DNA of 62,992 nt from the NCBI GenBank assembly GCA_949297445.1, contig CASFSS010000004.1:1-62992 (forward strand). Reading direction: 5' to 3'. Numbering within the stretch: position 1 is the stretch's first letter; every line of letters begins with the position of its first letter. The DNA is from an uncultured bacterium. GTDB lineage: Bacteria; Bacillota_I; Bacilli_A; RFN20; CAG-826. A program made the position numbers and the translations under genes. The notes beneath the pieces were generated by a model, which searched no databases, had not been told where the DNA came from, and saw nothing but the letters and a program-made list of their open reading frames with translations. Of the stretch, positions 7,565 through 16,214 are shown one piece after another.

Positions 7565-8284
7565 TTAAGCGTATTTTTCGGCGACTAAAATGGCCGCATC
7601 AATCATTTTATAAAGGCCTTTTTGCCGCATGTCAGCAGTTACATTGTTGCCTTTTTTTATGAAGTGATCGGTGACCGTCACCATCGTTAAAGCCCTTTTT
7701 CCAAGCACTTTTGCGTTAATATATAAAGCAAACGATTCCATCTCAACTCCCATAACGCCGAGTTTTGCCCACTTTTTCCAAACATCTTTATCGTAATCGT
7801 AAAAAATATCGGCGGAAAAAATGTTGCCAACATGAAATGGGTAACCCTTTTCTTTTAATACATCATAAGCATCTTTAACGAGTTCAAAATCAGCGGTCGC
7901 ACTATAGGTGCCGTTTAAAGCAAATTGTGAAAGCCAATTTGAATCAGTTGATGCTGCCTCACATAGCAAAATGTCAAAAAAATCAATATCAGGTTGATAA
8001 GAACCGCATGTTCCAACGCGAATGATTGTTTCAACATCGTATTCAGCAAATAATTCGTGCGAATAAATACCAATAGATGGTTGGCCCATTCCAGATGCCA
8101 TTACGGAAATGCGCTTGCCGTTTTTAGTTAGACCAGTGAAACCCAAAACGCCACGAACATCATTGACCAATTTGACATCGGTTAAAAAATTATCGACAAT
8201 CCACTGGGCTCTTTTTGGATCGCCAGGCATTAAGACGACTTTGGCAAAGTCTCCTTTGTTTGCATTAATATGGGGTGTTGGCAT
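7565..8284 (-). CDS. deoD: Purine nucleoside phosphorylase, DeoD type
   Basis: This 239-residue protein is full length for hexameric DeoD purine nucleoside phosphorylase, which splits purine (deoxy)ribonucleosides with phosphate to give the base and (deoxy)ribose-1-phosphate in purine salvage. Family marks are the N-terminal PTPHINANKGDFA, the phosphate-loop VLMPGDPKRA, the RVGTCGSYQPDI block near residue 87 and GVMGVEMESFALY near 178, which holds the ribose-binding Met-Glu. The catalytic Asp corresponds to the VTVTDHF segment near 205. A strong GGAGG Shine-Dalgarno precedes the ATG. It is third in an operon after NUDIX and RDD genes, so nucleotide housekeeping is a plausible theme. Confidence 0.95.
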   Translation of the reverse strand: MPTPHINANKGDFAKVVLMPGDPKRAQWIVDNFLTDVKLVNDVRGVLGFTGLTKNGKRISVMASGMGQPSIGIYSHELFAEYDVETIIRVGTCGSYQPDIDFFDILLCEAASTDSNWLSQFALNGTYSATADFELVKDAYDVLKEKGYPFHVGNIFSADIFYDYDKDVWKKWAKLGVMGVEMESFALYINAKVLGKRALTMVTVTDHFIKKGNNVTADMRQKGLYKMIDAAILVAEKYA

Positions 8285-8296
8285 AATATTTCCTCC

Positions 8297-8761
8297 TTAA
8301 AAAACGTCGATGACAGCCGTCATAGCGACAACATCGTAATAACTCAATTTGAGTCTCCCTAATGAAATTATAAACAAATCGACAATCAAAGACACACCTA
8401 AAGTGAAAAGAACAAAAATAATTCTTAATAATTCGCGTAAACAAATGGCTTGTAACGTTAGCTTTGAACCATCATTAGAAACGATTTTTATGCCGAAAAG
8501 ACGCATTCCAATAGTTTGCCCGTTCCATAAAAATGGCACTAAAATCAAATAAACGATTATGGCAATAATAGCTAATGAGCCACCAAGAAAAGCTAATACA
8601 ATTAAAACGACTGAATCTATCGGCAAACGATTAATTGCATAATAGGCAGCAAGAATAATTGCTGGTATCAGCAAAACAAAGGCGCTAGAAACAGATAACA
8701 AAAAATCAAATATGCCGGCGCATAGACGATGAATTGGCTTAGCGTACTCTAATTTCTTCAC
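8297..8761 (-). CDS. RDD family membrane protein
   Basis: An RDD-family integral membrane protein of about 154 residues. Its first membrane helix follows the signature HRLCAGIFDFLL, three further hydrophobic segments follow, and the conserved GQTIGMRLFGIKIV motif is near the middle. RDD proteins are widespread; some act as Na+/H+ exchangers, but most have no assigned role. I place the start at the GTG at 8761 because AGGAG (8776-8772 on the minus strand) lies ten bases upstream. The alternative ATG at 8800 has no Shine-Dalgarno and would overlap the preceding NUDIX gene by 23 bases. The downstream gene is deoD, 12 bases away. Confidence 0.85.
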   Translation of the reverse strand: MKKLEYAKPIHRLCAGIFDFLLSVSSAFVLLIPAIILAAYYAINRLPIDSVVLIVLAFLGGSLAIIAIIVYLILVPFLWNGQTIGMRLFGIKIVSNDGSKLTLQAICLRELLRIIFVLFTLGVSLIVDLFIISLGRLKLSYYDVVAMTAVIDVF

Positions 8762-8777
8762 ACTAGCAATGCTCCTT

Positions 8778-9383
8778 TTAATCAATAAGCGTCTCGCCAT
8801 TTAAATAAGCATCATAAAAGCGACGCAGCTCATATATCGTTACTTTATTTGACATCATAGGCAAGTTATCGAAAGAGAAGAAGGCAACATCGTTAGTTTC
8901 GTGCGTGTGTTGATGAAATGATCCTCTAATCTTTCCTAAAAAAACCAACATATATTCAGGAATAGCACGGTTAGCTTTAAATGGTGTCCGTTCAGTAATG
9001 CCTAATAAACGTACGATGTCTACTTCGATTCCCGCCTCTTGACTCACTTCATTTTTGGCCGCTTCGACTGGCGAATCATACAGATCACACCACCCGCCAG
9101 GAACAGAATAAGTATTAGTATCGCTTTCTCGCACCAATAAAATTTCGCCTTTATCGTTAAAAATAAATGTTCGCGTAGAAACATTTGGGGTCGGATAATA
9201 ATCTTGCACAAAATAATTATTTCGCTCAATTTTTACATCTTGTAAATTTTCCAGCATTTCTTTCGTGATACTATTAATTTCATTGTAATTTTCTAAAGCA
9301 TAAGCATCTTTTGAGTATGTTAAACCGATCTTAGCAATCGAATGAATTTTCAATAGATAGTTATATAGCTCATCATATTTCAT
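8778..9383 (-). CDS. NUDIX hydrolase with N-terminal Nudix_N_2-like domain
   Basis: A NUDIX pyrophosphatase of about 201 residues. The NUDIX box spans residues 95-117 (GGWCDLYDSPVEAAKNEV, then SQEAGIE) and keeps the metal-binding glutamates. The N-terminal helical domain (IHSIAKIGLTYSKDAYALEN) matches a common Firmicutes subgroup often annotated as ADP-ribose pyrophosphatase-like. The true substrate cannot be read from sequence. The start was set at 9383 rather than the in-frame ATG at 9401, because a -10-like TATACT occupies 9397-9392. Transcription would then begin close to 9385 and give a leaderless message. It heads the operon NUDIX-RDD-deoD-NERD-membrane protein. Confidence 0.85.
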   Translation of the reverse strand: MKYDELYNYLLKIHSIAKIGLTYSKDAYALENYNEINSITKEMLENLQDVKIERNNYFVQDYYPTPNVSTRTFIFNDKGEILLVRESDTNTYSVPGGWCDLYDSPVEAAKNEVSQEAGIEVDIVRLLGITERTPFKANRAIPEYMLVFLGKIRGSFHQHTHETNDVAFFSFDNLPMMSNKVTIYELRRFYDAYLNGETLID

Positions 9384-9391
9384 ACTTAATA

Positions 9392-9443
9392 AGTATACCA
9401 CTCATTTAAAACCTATTCACAACTTTTACTTGTGATTTATAAT
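9392..9443. promoter_or_regulatory. Divergent promoters for NUDIX operon and stomatin-like gene
   Basis: On the minus strand a TATACT box at 9397-9392 lies just before the NUDIX ATG at 9383. On the plus strand TTCACA (9416-9421) and a perfect TATAAT (9438-9443) are 16 bases apart, with the ATG at 9451 only seven bases beyond. Both starts lack a Shine-Dalgarno, so both messages appear leaderless. Confidence 0.6.
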
Positions 9444-9450
9444 AAAAAAG

Positions 9451-9894
9451 ATGATTTACGAAGCAGTTTCTTTTGAAGGAAGTTTAATCGCCCTTGCTTG
9501 CGTTATTGCTATTGGCGTTTTATTGTTTGCTTTAACTGGTTTTATTCGTGTTAAAAAAAGTCATGTGGCTATAATAGAAAAAACGGCTCTATTCGTCGGA
9601 ATTTATCGTGGCGGTTTATACTATTTTGCCCCACTACTATATCGACGTGTTGGAATGTATCCAACAAAAGAAATTACGAGACATTTCATTATTAACCGCC
9701 AAGAATACATTTTAACTTATCAAATCTTAAATTTTAAAAAATACCACTATGAAGGACATCACGATATTGGAAGTGTCTTAAAAGCGTCGCTAAACGATAA
9801 CACCGACAATTTGACAATGGCTTTAACCGAAAGATCAAAAAGAATTGGTGTTCGCTTTATTAAATTAGAAAAAATTAAAGACAAACGTCGTTAA
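9451..9894 (+). CDS. Small membrane protein with partial SPFH/Band-7 resemblance
   Basis: A 147-residue protein with an N-terminal membrane helix (about residues 11-32), then VKKSHVAIIEKTALFVG and YRGGLYYFAPLLYR. These look like the first strands of an SPFH/stomatin domain (the v...A.VE..G...G.L..G.Y.. pattern). The domain is far too short to be complete (a full SPFH domain is about 180 residues), and the tail is basic and unassigned. Function is unknown. It runs alone between the divergent NUDIX operon and the convergent glmS, whose stop lies only four bases past its end. The start ATG is seven bases after a TATAAT box, implying leaderless translation. Confidence 0.65.
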   Translation: MIYEAVSFEGSLIALACVIAIGVLLFALTGFIRVKKSHVAIIEKTALFVGIYRGGLYYFAPLLYRRVGMYPTKEITRHFIINRQEYILTYQILNFKKYHYEGHHDIGSVLKASLNDNTDNLTMALTERSKRIGVRFIKLEKIKDKRR

Positions 9895-9898
9895 TTAG

Positions 9899-11674
9899 TT
9901 ATTCTACCGTTACTGATTTAGCCAAATTGCGTGGCTTATCAATGTTGACACCTTTATGCTTGGCGACAAAATAAGCAAGATATTGAGAGAAATAAACAGC
10001 AGGAATTACTTTAATGTAAGGTTTTACATAAGGCAAGGAAAAGACGTCTCCGCCGCGATAGACCGCTTCGGAAGAGACGATGAAAATAGAACCTTTACGC
10101 GTCTCTACCTCTTTAGCATTATTGCGTATAGCGGCATTTGTCATCGACTCGCAGTTAAAGGCAATAAGGGCAGTCTTATGATCAATTAAGGCAATTGGTC
10201 CATGCTTCATTTCACCACCAGGAAATGCTTCGGAATGAATATAAGTAATTTCCTTCATTTTTAAGCAAGCCTCTTTAGCGGCAATTAAATCATTACCACG
10301 GCCAATAAAGAACAATAAATTATAATTAAGTAATTTTTGAGCAATTAAATCGATATTTTCTTTTTGAGCCGTAATTTTTTCGAGAGCATCCACTAAAGTT
10401 CGCAAATGATCGATAACATTAAAACGATTTTCAATAGCGCCAACTAAAATGGCTAATAACGCTACCTGAGCCGAAAAAGCTTTCGTTGAAGCAACTGAAA
10501 CTTCTAAGCCGGCATTTAATAATAAAGAGTGAGTCGATTCACGATCAATCGATGAACCAGGAGTATTCGTTACGGAAATATTGATGAAACCATAATCATT
10601 AATTACTTTTTGACATTTTATTAAATCAGCAGTCTCACCAGATTGAGAAATCAATATAAATAACGGCTTTTTGCCGAAAATAACAGGCTCATAGGCCCAT
10701 TCACTTGCCACATACGCTTCCGATGCTTTTCCTAAATAACGCATGTAGCGAACGCCTTCAAGAGAGGCGTGGTAACTAGTGCCGCATGACAAAAAGATAA
10801 TAGTATCAGCACTTTTTAATGAACGAATTAAAGATTTAGAAAACTTGAATTCAGTGCCGTCAAAATAATTTGTACATAGACGAGAAATTATTGCTGGAGT
10901 TTCTTCAATCTCCTTTAGCATATAACTCTCATAACCATTTAGTTCTTTTTTTAATAACTCAACATTTTTGGTAATATAATGTTTAGGCACTTCATCATTT
11001 TTATAAAAGATTTTAATATCGCTAGAAGTTAAGAAACCATATTGTAAATCATCGATGTCAATAAATTTGTCAGTATAGCTAAGCAAAGGGACAGCATCAG
11101 AGGCAAGGTAATTCATACCTTGACCTTCCCCAATAATTAAGGGTGAATTCTTTTTGGCGAAATATAATTTATCAGGCTCTTTCGCGTGGATAATCGCTAG
11201 CGCATATGAGCCACGTAAACGCAAAATGAGCTTCTTAATAGCCGTTAAAACGCCATCGCTATGATGGTAAGAATATTCAAGATAATTCGCTATTATCTCA
11301 GTGTCAGTTTCTCCTTTAAACGCGTAACCTTCTTCTAATAATTTAGTTCTTAGCGATAAGAAATTTTCAATTACACCATTATGAACAATTACAAACTCTT
11401 TGTGCATCGAAACAATTGGATGAGCGTTATTTAAAGTTGGTGTTCCATGTGTTGCCCAACGAGTATGACCGATGCCAACAAAACCATTAAGTTCTTCAGG
11501 TGCTTTCTTTATTAAATCCTCCACCGTTCCGACAACTTTATAAGTTTTTATTCCGCCTTCATTAACGATTGTAACACCGGCTGAATCGTAACCACGATAA
11601 TCTAAACTAGAAAGGCCGTTCAACAAAAAATCGTGGTAATTACCTTTCCCAACCCCTCCGACTATTCCACACAT
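9899..11674 (-). CDS. glmS: Glutamine-fructose-6-phosphate aminotransferase (isomerising)
   Basis: Full-length GlmS (591 residues) makes glucosamine-6-phosphate from fructose-6-phosphate and glutamine, the first committed step to UDP-GlcNAc. The N-terminal glutaminase begins with the catalytic Cys right after Met (MCGIVGGVG) and carries GHTRWATHG near residue 73. Two SIS sugar-isomerase domains follow: the first near 275-410 contains SCGTSYHASLEG and SQSGETAD, the second ends the protein with the LAKSVTVE tail. It is the last gene of pgpA-cdaA-glmM-glmS, two bases after glmM, with an AGGA Shine-Dalgarno. No glmS ribozyme is present in front of it, since there is no leader, so control must act on the operon promoter or on enzymes. 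Confidence 0.97.
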   Translation of the reverse strand: MCGIVGGVGKGNYHDFLLNGLSSLDYRGYDSAGVTIVNEGGIKTYKVVGTVEDLIKKAPEELNGFVGIGHTRWATHGTPTLNNAHPIVSMHKEFVIVHNGVIENFLSLRTKLLEEGYAFKGETDTEIIANYLEYSYHHSDGVLTAIKKLILRLRGSYALAIIHAKEPDKLYFAKKNSPLIIGEGQGMNYLASDAVPLLSYTDKFIDIDDLQYGFLTSSDIKIFYKNDEVPKHYITKNVELLKKELNGYESYMLKEIEETPAIISRLCTNYFDGTEFKFSKSLIRSLKSADTIIFLSCGTSYHASLEGVRYMRYLGKASEAYVASEWAYEPVIFGKKPLFILISQSGETADLIKCQKVINDYGFINISVTNTPGSSIDRESTHSLLLNAGLEVSVASTKAFSAQVALLAILVGAIENRFNVIDHLRTLVDALEKITAQKENIDLIAQKLLNYNLLFFIGRGNDLIAAKEACLKMKEITYIHSEAFPGGEMKHGPIALIDHKTALIAFNCESMTNAAIRNNAKEVETRKGSIFIVSSEAVYRGGDVFSLPYVKPYIKVIPAVYFSQYLAYFVAKHKGVNIDKPRNLAKSVTVE

Positions 11675-11676
11675 AT

Positions 11677-13008
11677 TTAGTTCCTACTTTCAATTAAGTC
11701 AACAATTTCTTGACAATATTTTTCACATTCTTCGATAGTTTTCGCTTCTACCATAACACGAACTAACTCTTCAGTGCCACTTGGACGCACCAAAAGGCGA
11801 CCGTCATCACCTAATTTATTGCTCACTTCGTTAATTTTATCGATGATGATTTCATCATTCATAATTTTCTGCTTATTATGAGTTTTAACATTAATAAGTT
11901 TTTGTGGGTATATTTTTAACCGTTCAATTAACTGATCAAGCGTTAAATTGGTGCTGGCCATGATATTCAATATTTTAATCATCGTTAAAATACCGTCACC
12001 AGTATCTAAATCATCATAAAATATGATGTGGCCTGATTGTTCGCCACCAATCGATAATTTATATTTTTCTAGTTCGAGCTGAACATTTCTATCACCGACG
12101 CCCACTTCGCGGTATGCAATATTTTCGCTAGTCAGCGCTTTCTTTAAGCCAATGTTACTCATAACAGTTAACACGACAGTTTCACCGTTTAGTTCTCCTT
12201 CATCGCGCATCGCTAATGCGGCTAAATAAATAATGCCATCACCATCGACTAATCGGCCAGATTTAGTGAGTATTAAACAACGATCAGCATCACCATCAAA
12301 AGCAAAGGCAGCATCATAATTTTCCGTTTTAAGTATTTCTTTCAAATTTTCAATATGGGTAGAGCCACAATTCTCATTGATGTTATAGCCAGTTGGATTT
12401 ACATTGATACAAGTTGCATCAATACCTAGCGAGCGAAGCAATGTTGGAGCAATTTGATAAGCAGAACCATTAGCGCAATCAACCAAAATTTTAAATTTTT
12501 CAATTCCTTGAATGGCTTTCGAGCGCAAGAAAGCACTGTATTCACTTTTATAACGCGAATGATAAAGGGCACATCCAACTTTATCAGTTTTTGCTTTTGG
12601 CAAATCGTCTTCTATTCTATCGATATAAGTCTCGATTAAGTCTTCAAGTTTTTCATCAATCTTTTTGCCATCAGGACCAAAAATTTTTATACCATTATCA
12701 TAATAGGGATTATGCGAAGCAGAAATCATTATGCCATAATCAAATTTTAAATGTGTCACAAGATAAGAAACAGAAGGGGTTGTTGAAATGCCCAATAAAT
12801 GCAAATTTGATCCACTAGAAAGAACGCCGCTAGCAATTGCCGACGTAAAGAAATCTTTCGAAATACGCGTATCAGTAGCTAATAAAATTTTTTGATTTGT
12901 TTTAGGATATTGACCAATAAACCTACCGATTCGATAGGCAATAGAAGCCGTCAGTGTTTCGTTTGCGCGACCTCTAATTCCGTCTGTACCAAAATATTTA
13001 CCCATCAA
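11677..13008 (-). CDS. glmM: Phosphoglucosamine mutase
   Basis: This 443-residue enzyme interconverts glucosamine-6-phosphate and glucosamine-1-phosphate for peptidoglycan and UDP-GlcNAc synthesis. It has the N-terminal GTDGIRGRAN, the phosphoserine loop MISASHNPYYDNGIK with the active Ser near residue 98, the metal-binding DGDADRC near 240, the sugar-binding GEQSGHIIF near 320, and the C-terminal phosphate-binding RPSGTEELVRVM. Its start overlaps the end of cdaA by 11 bases and glmS follows after two bases. In Firmicutes GlmM is known to bind and inhibit CdaA, so this gene order links cell-wall precursor supply with c-di-AMP level. Confidence 0.97.
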   Translation of the reverse strand: MMGKYFGTDGIRGRANETLTASIAYRIGRFIGQYPKTNQKILLATDTRISKDFFTSAIASGVLSSGSNLHLLGISTTPSVSYLVTHLKFDYGIMISASHNPYYDNGIKIFGPDGKKIDEKLEDLIETYIDRIEDDLPKAKTDKVGCALYHSRYKSEYSAFLRSKAIQGIEKFKILVDCANGSAYQIAPTLLRSLGIDATCINVNPTGYNINENCGSTHIENLKEILKTENYDAAFAFDGDADRCLILTKSGRLVDGDGIIYLAALAMRDEGELNGETVVLTVMSNIGLKKALTSENIAYREVGVGDRNVQLELEKYKLSIGGEQSGHIIFYDDLDTGDGILTMIKILNIMASTNLTLDQLIERLKIYPQKLINVKTHNKQKIMNDEIIIDKINEVSNKLGDDGRLLVRPSGTEELVRVMVEAKTIEECEKYCQEIVDLIESRN

Positions 13009-13816
13009 TTTTCCCTTCGTTTTCGACGCTTTCTTCCACTTTCATAAACATATAATCTTCAAAAACGCGGAGAAAATTATCAGGAATTACTGGAGTTAGC
13101 TCACCAGCCACAGCAATTGAAATGCGACCTGTTTCTTCACTTACCACCACAGTGACCGAATCTGATACTTCACTGATGCCAATGGCGGCTCGATGCCGCG
13201 AACCATATTTACCGGTCAGTGGTTTTGTTGTAGGCGTATAATAAACAGAAGCAGCAAGAATTGTGTCACGTCTTACGACCACAGCGCCATCATGTAGGCG
13301 CGTGCCAGGATAAAAAATTGTCAATAGAAGTTCAGGAATTAACGGAGCGTTCAAAATTGTTCCAGTTTTAATCATGTCGTTTAAAGGGACGCCACGTTCG
13401 AAAGTCATGATTGCTCCAATTTTCTGTTTGCTCAAAGCAATCACAGCATCATTAACCTTGCGATAAAGAGCATGGCGATCGAAGACCCGATCAACTTCAG
13501 GCTTATGCATGTTTTTAGTGGCGAGTGAATTAGCAATCATCGAGCGCACTTCCCCAATATTAACAAAAATAAAGATTGACGCTCCAACAATTAAGGCGCC
13601 TAACGACAAAGACCAAAGAAGACGCAAACTAAAAATCCACGACGTAACTATGATAATTGAAGCGACGGAAAAATAAATTACAACAAAGCGGCGCTTTAGA
13701 ATACGCAATATAATAACAAAAAACAAAGCAATGAAAAGAATACTTAAAGCTAAATCAATCCATACGAGTGGATTGTTGCCATTAAATATTAGTTGATTGT
13801 TTTCAATAGAAAACAT
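12998..13816 (-). CDS. cdaA: Membrane diadenylate cyclase CdaA
   Basis: A 272-residue CdaA-type cyclase that condenses two ATP into cyclic di-AMP. Three membrane helices fill residues 17-95 and are followed by a DisA_N catalytic domain with both signature motifs: DGA within LHDGAVVVR near 174 and RHR within SRHRAAIGIS near 205. In most Firmicutes cdaA is followed by cdaR, a YbbR-domain activator, and then glmM. Here glmM follows directly with an 11-base overlap and cdaR is absent from the locus. The operon is otherwise conserved. The product c-di-AMP would control potassium and osmolyte balance; no c-di-AMP riboswitch was recognised in the window. Confidence 0.95.
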   Translation of the reverse strand: MFSIENNQLIFNGNNPLVWIDLALSILFIALFFVIILRILKRRFVVIYFSVASIIIVTSWIFSLRLLWSLSLGALIVGASIFIFVNIGEVRSMIANSLATKNMHKPEVDRVFDRHALYRKVNDAVIALSKQKIGAIMTFERGVPLNDMIKTGTILNAPLIPELLLTIFYPGTRLHDGAVVVRRDTILAASVYYTPTTKPLTGKYGSRHRAAIGISEVSDSVTVVVSEETGRISIAVAGELTPVIPDNFLRVFEDYMFMKVEESVENEGKIDG

Positions 13817-13831
13817 TCTTTTACTCCAAAA

Positions 13832-14317
13832 TTATTTAACCCAGCGATGAGCAAAACGCGATGCGGCACTAGCTGCGATAGCACCAACAATATCATCTAA
13901 AAATGTATTACAACGGCCAGTTCCTTTTCCCTCATCGTTTAATTTGGCGATAATACCGTATTTTTTCTTATCGATAAAACCGAAATTTGTTAAAGCTATT
14001 GAGCCATAAAGATTGCAAATTCCATAAGCGATAACTTCATCGACCCCATATAAACCTTCATCACGAAGAAGAATAGCTTCCAAATCTTTATCTTCCATAA
14101 CTTTTCTTTCAGCTAATTTGTCTAGTTCGATTGCTGTCATAATCGCATGTTGAACTTCACGCTTGGATAAAACGCTATGAACACTTTCTAATAGCTCTTC
14201 CAATTTTAAGTCAACATGATAATCAGCTTGTAAAAAACGTGCGCAGTCAGCAATATCTTCGATTGTAACGCCACGTTCTTTTAATAATTCAATACATTTT
14301 GTTCGATAATCTTCCAT
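13832..14317 (-). CDS. pgpA: Phosphatidylglycerophosphatase A family protein
   Basis: A 161-residue protein of the PgpA/YutG family, which in Bacillus relatives dephosphorylates phosphatidylglycerophosphate to phosphatidylglycerol. The C-terminal block RCNTFLDDIVGAIAAS and the preceding LYGSIALTNFG segment are diagnostic, and the acidic DD pair is the likely metal site. Unlike E. coli PgpA this Gram-positive form is short and helical with only weak hydrophobicity. A GAGGTG Shine-Dalgarno precedes the start. It heads the operon with cdaA, 15 bases upstream of that gene. Placement beside cdaA-glmM-glmS joins lipid and wall precursor genes, which may share the divergent control region at 14318-14511. 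Confidence 0.8.
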   Translation of the reverse strand: MEDYRTKCIELLKERGVTIEDIADCARFLQADYHVDLKLEELLESVHSVLSKREVQHAIMTAIELDKLAERKVMEDKDLEAILLRDEGLYGVDEVIAYGICNLYGSIALTNFGFIDKKKYGIIAKLNDEGKGTGRCNTFLDDIVGAIAASAASRFAHRWVK

Positions 14318-14421
14318 ATTTTCACCTCAATAATTACGAATAATAAAATAAACAACTAATAAATATAGATGCAATATGATTTTATCATAAAACAGATATC
14401 AATCAATATTCAAATCTTCAA

Positions 14422-14438
14422 GATGTATTATGTACATC
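14422..14438. promoter_or_regulatory. Palindrome in the pgpA/M3 divergent region
   Basis: GATGTA (14422-14427) and TACATC (14433-14438) form a perfect inverted repeat around TTATG, roughly midway between the divergent pgpA and M3 peptidase starts. It is a candidate operator; no regulator is known. Confidence 0.35.
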
Positions 14439-14511
14439 CTAATTTCCATTTTTAATGCGTTTAAATAAAAAATAGATTATGATAGTCAATTGAAATATAG
14501 AGGAGAAAAAA

Positions 14512-16197
14512 ATGACAAAATTTGAAGATTTTCCATTAATAATGTTCAACAAAAATAAAATTGTGAATAAATTAAACTACTTTATTGAAAAATTTAATGC
14601 ATCAACCAACGAATTTGAAGCGTATAAAATTTATAAAAAATATCGCAATTATATGCAAAAACTTTCTACCGATTCTTCGGTAATTATGATTCGCTTCTCG
14701 TTAAACACGAAAGATGAAGAAGTAAAAAAGGCAAATGATTTATTGACGGAAACAATGCCGTTTTTACAAGATTGTGACCAAAGATTTATTTTGGGACTAT
14801 TAAATTCAAAGTATCGCCCGTATATTGAAAGCAAAACGGGAATTTATTTATTTAAAATGTACGAAAATTCTATCAAAACATTTAACGAGAAAATTATTCC
14901 TAATTTAATCGAAGAGAAGCAATTAACCGATCGCTATGATGAATTGATTGCCGGCGCTAAAATTGCCTATAAAGGGGGCACATATAATATTCCGCAAATG
15001 GCCAAGTTTACCCAAGATAAGGATCGCGAGATTCGCAAAAGCTCATCTGTTGCCCTATATTCATTTTTGTCTTCAATTGAAAATGAATTAGCGGACATTT
15101 ATGACAAATTAGTACAAACGCGAACCAAAATGGCACATGAATTAGGCTTTAAAAATTACATTGAGCTAGGCTACCTAAAACTAGGCAGATTAGATTATGA
15201 TGCCAATGATGTGAAAAAATATCGCGAACAAATCGCTAGTGTCGTAACCAAAATAGCCACCCGGCTTAACAAAGAACGACTTGAGCGAGTTCAAATAAAA
15301 AAGCCAGCCTATTATGATGGTTCGATCAATTTCCTCGAAGGCAATCCTGTCCCTAACGGCGACGAAAAAGAGTTGGTCCAAAAAGCGAGCGTCATGTATC
15401 ACTCCTTAGCGAAAGAAACTGGTGAATTTTTTGATTTTATGGTTAAAAACCATTTGATGGATTTATCAGCGCGCGAAGGCAAGACCAGCGGAGGCTTTAT
15501 GTGCTATTTGCCGGCTTATAAATGTCCATTTATTTTTGCCAACTTTAACCACACGTCGGGAGATGTAGATGTCCTCACTCACGAATTTGGACACGCTTTC
15601 CAAACCTACATGTCATCCGCAATTAAAGTTCCAGAATATCAATCGCCGACGCTTGAAGCGTGCGAAATTCATTCGATGAGCATGGAATTTTTTGCTTACC
15701 CTTATATGAAAGATTTTTTCGATAATCCAAGTCACTACTACAAATCGCATTTAGAAGGAGCCATCGCATTTTTGCCATACGGGGCAACTGTCGATGAATT
15801 TCAGCATTATGTTTACGAAAATCCAAATGCAACGCATCAGGAACGTTGCCAAAAATGGCTCGAATTAGAGAAGAAATATACACCTTATAAAATAAACGAT
15901 GGTTGCGATTATTTGACGAAGGGACAACGTTGGATGCTCCAAAGTCATATTTTCCAAACGCCTTTCTATTATATCGATTATACCCTTGCGCAAGTTGTCG
16001 CTTTTGAGTTTTTCATTCAAGATAATAAAAACCACGAGAGAGCTTGGAAGAAATATGTTAAATTATGCAAAATGGGCGGTAAATATCCTTTTGTCGAGCT
16101 GCTTAATAAAGCTCATCTTAAATCGCCATTTATCGATGGGACAATCAAAAAAATAATGAAGCCATTGTTGGCAATTGACAAAAAAATAAGTAAGTAG
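14512..16197 (+). CDS. M3 family oligoendopeptidase
   Basis: A 561-residue cytoplasmic zinc peptidase of the M3/PepF-type family that cleaves short peptides. The HEFGH zinc motif is at residues 357-361 (DVLTHEFGHAFQTYM). The third ligand region follows about 25 residues later in LEACEIHSMSMEFFAYP, as expected for M3. The length fits the M3 oligoendopeptidase group that includes proteins of about 560 residues. No signal peptide is present. An AGAGGAG Shine-Dalgarno precedes the ATG. Two unknown genes follow on the same strand, 17 bases away, and may be cotranscribed. Confidence 0.93.
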   Translation: MTKFEDFPLIMFNKNKIVNKLNYFIEKFNASTNEFEAYKIYKKYRNYMQKLSTDSSVIMIRFSLNTKDEEVKKANDLLTETMPFLQDCDQRFILGLLNSKYRPYIESKTGIYLFKMYENSIKTFNEKIIPNLIEEKQLTDRYDELIAGAKIAYKGGTYNIPQMAKFTQDKDREIRKSSSVALYSFLSSIENELADIYDKLVQTRTKMAHELGFKNYIELGYLKLGRLDYDANDVKKYREQIASVVTKIATRLNKERLERVQIKKPAYYDGSINFLEGNPVPNGDEKELVQKASVMYHSLAKETGEFFDFMVKNHLMDLSAREGKTSGGFMCYLPAYKCPFIFANFNHTSGDVDVLTHEFGHAFQTYMSSAIKVPEYQSPTLEACEIHSMSMEFFAYPYMKDFFDNPSHYYKSHLEGAIAFLPYGATVDEFQHYVYENPNATHQERCQKWLELEKKYTPYKINDGCDYLTKGQRWMLQSHIFQTPFYYIDYTLAQVVAFEFFIQDNKNHERAWKKYVKLCKMGGKYPFVELLNKAHLKSPFIDGTIKKIMKPLLAIDKKISK

Positions 16198-16214
16198 GAT
16201 TTATTGTAAAACAA

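Noticed and set aside
11675-11700. A glmS ribozyme in front of glmS
   Set aside because: glmS starts two bases after glmM, so there is no leader that could hold a ribozyme of about 150 bases.
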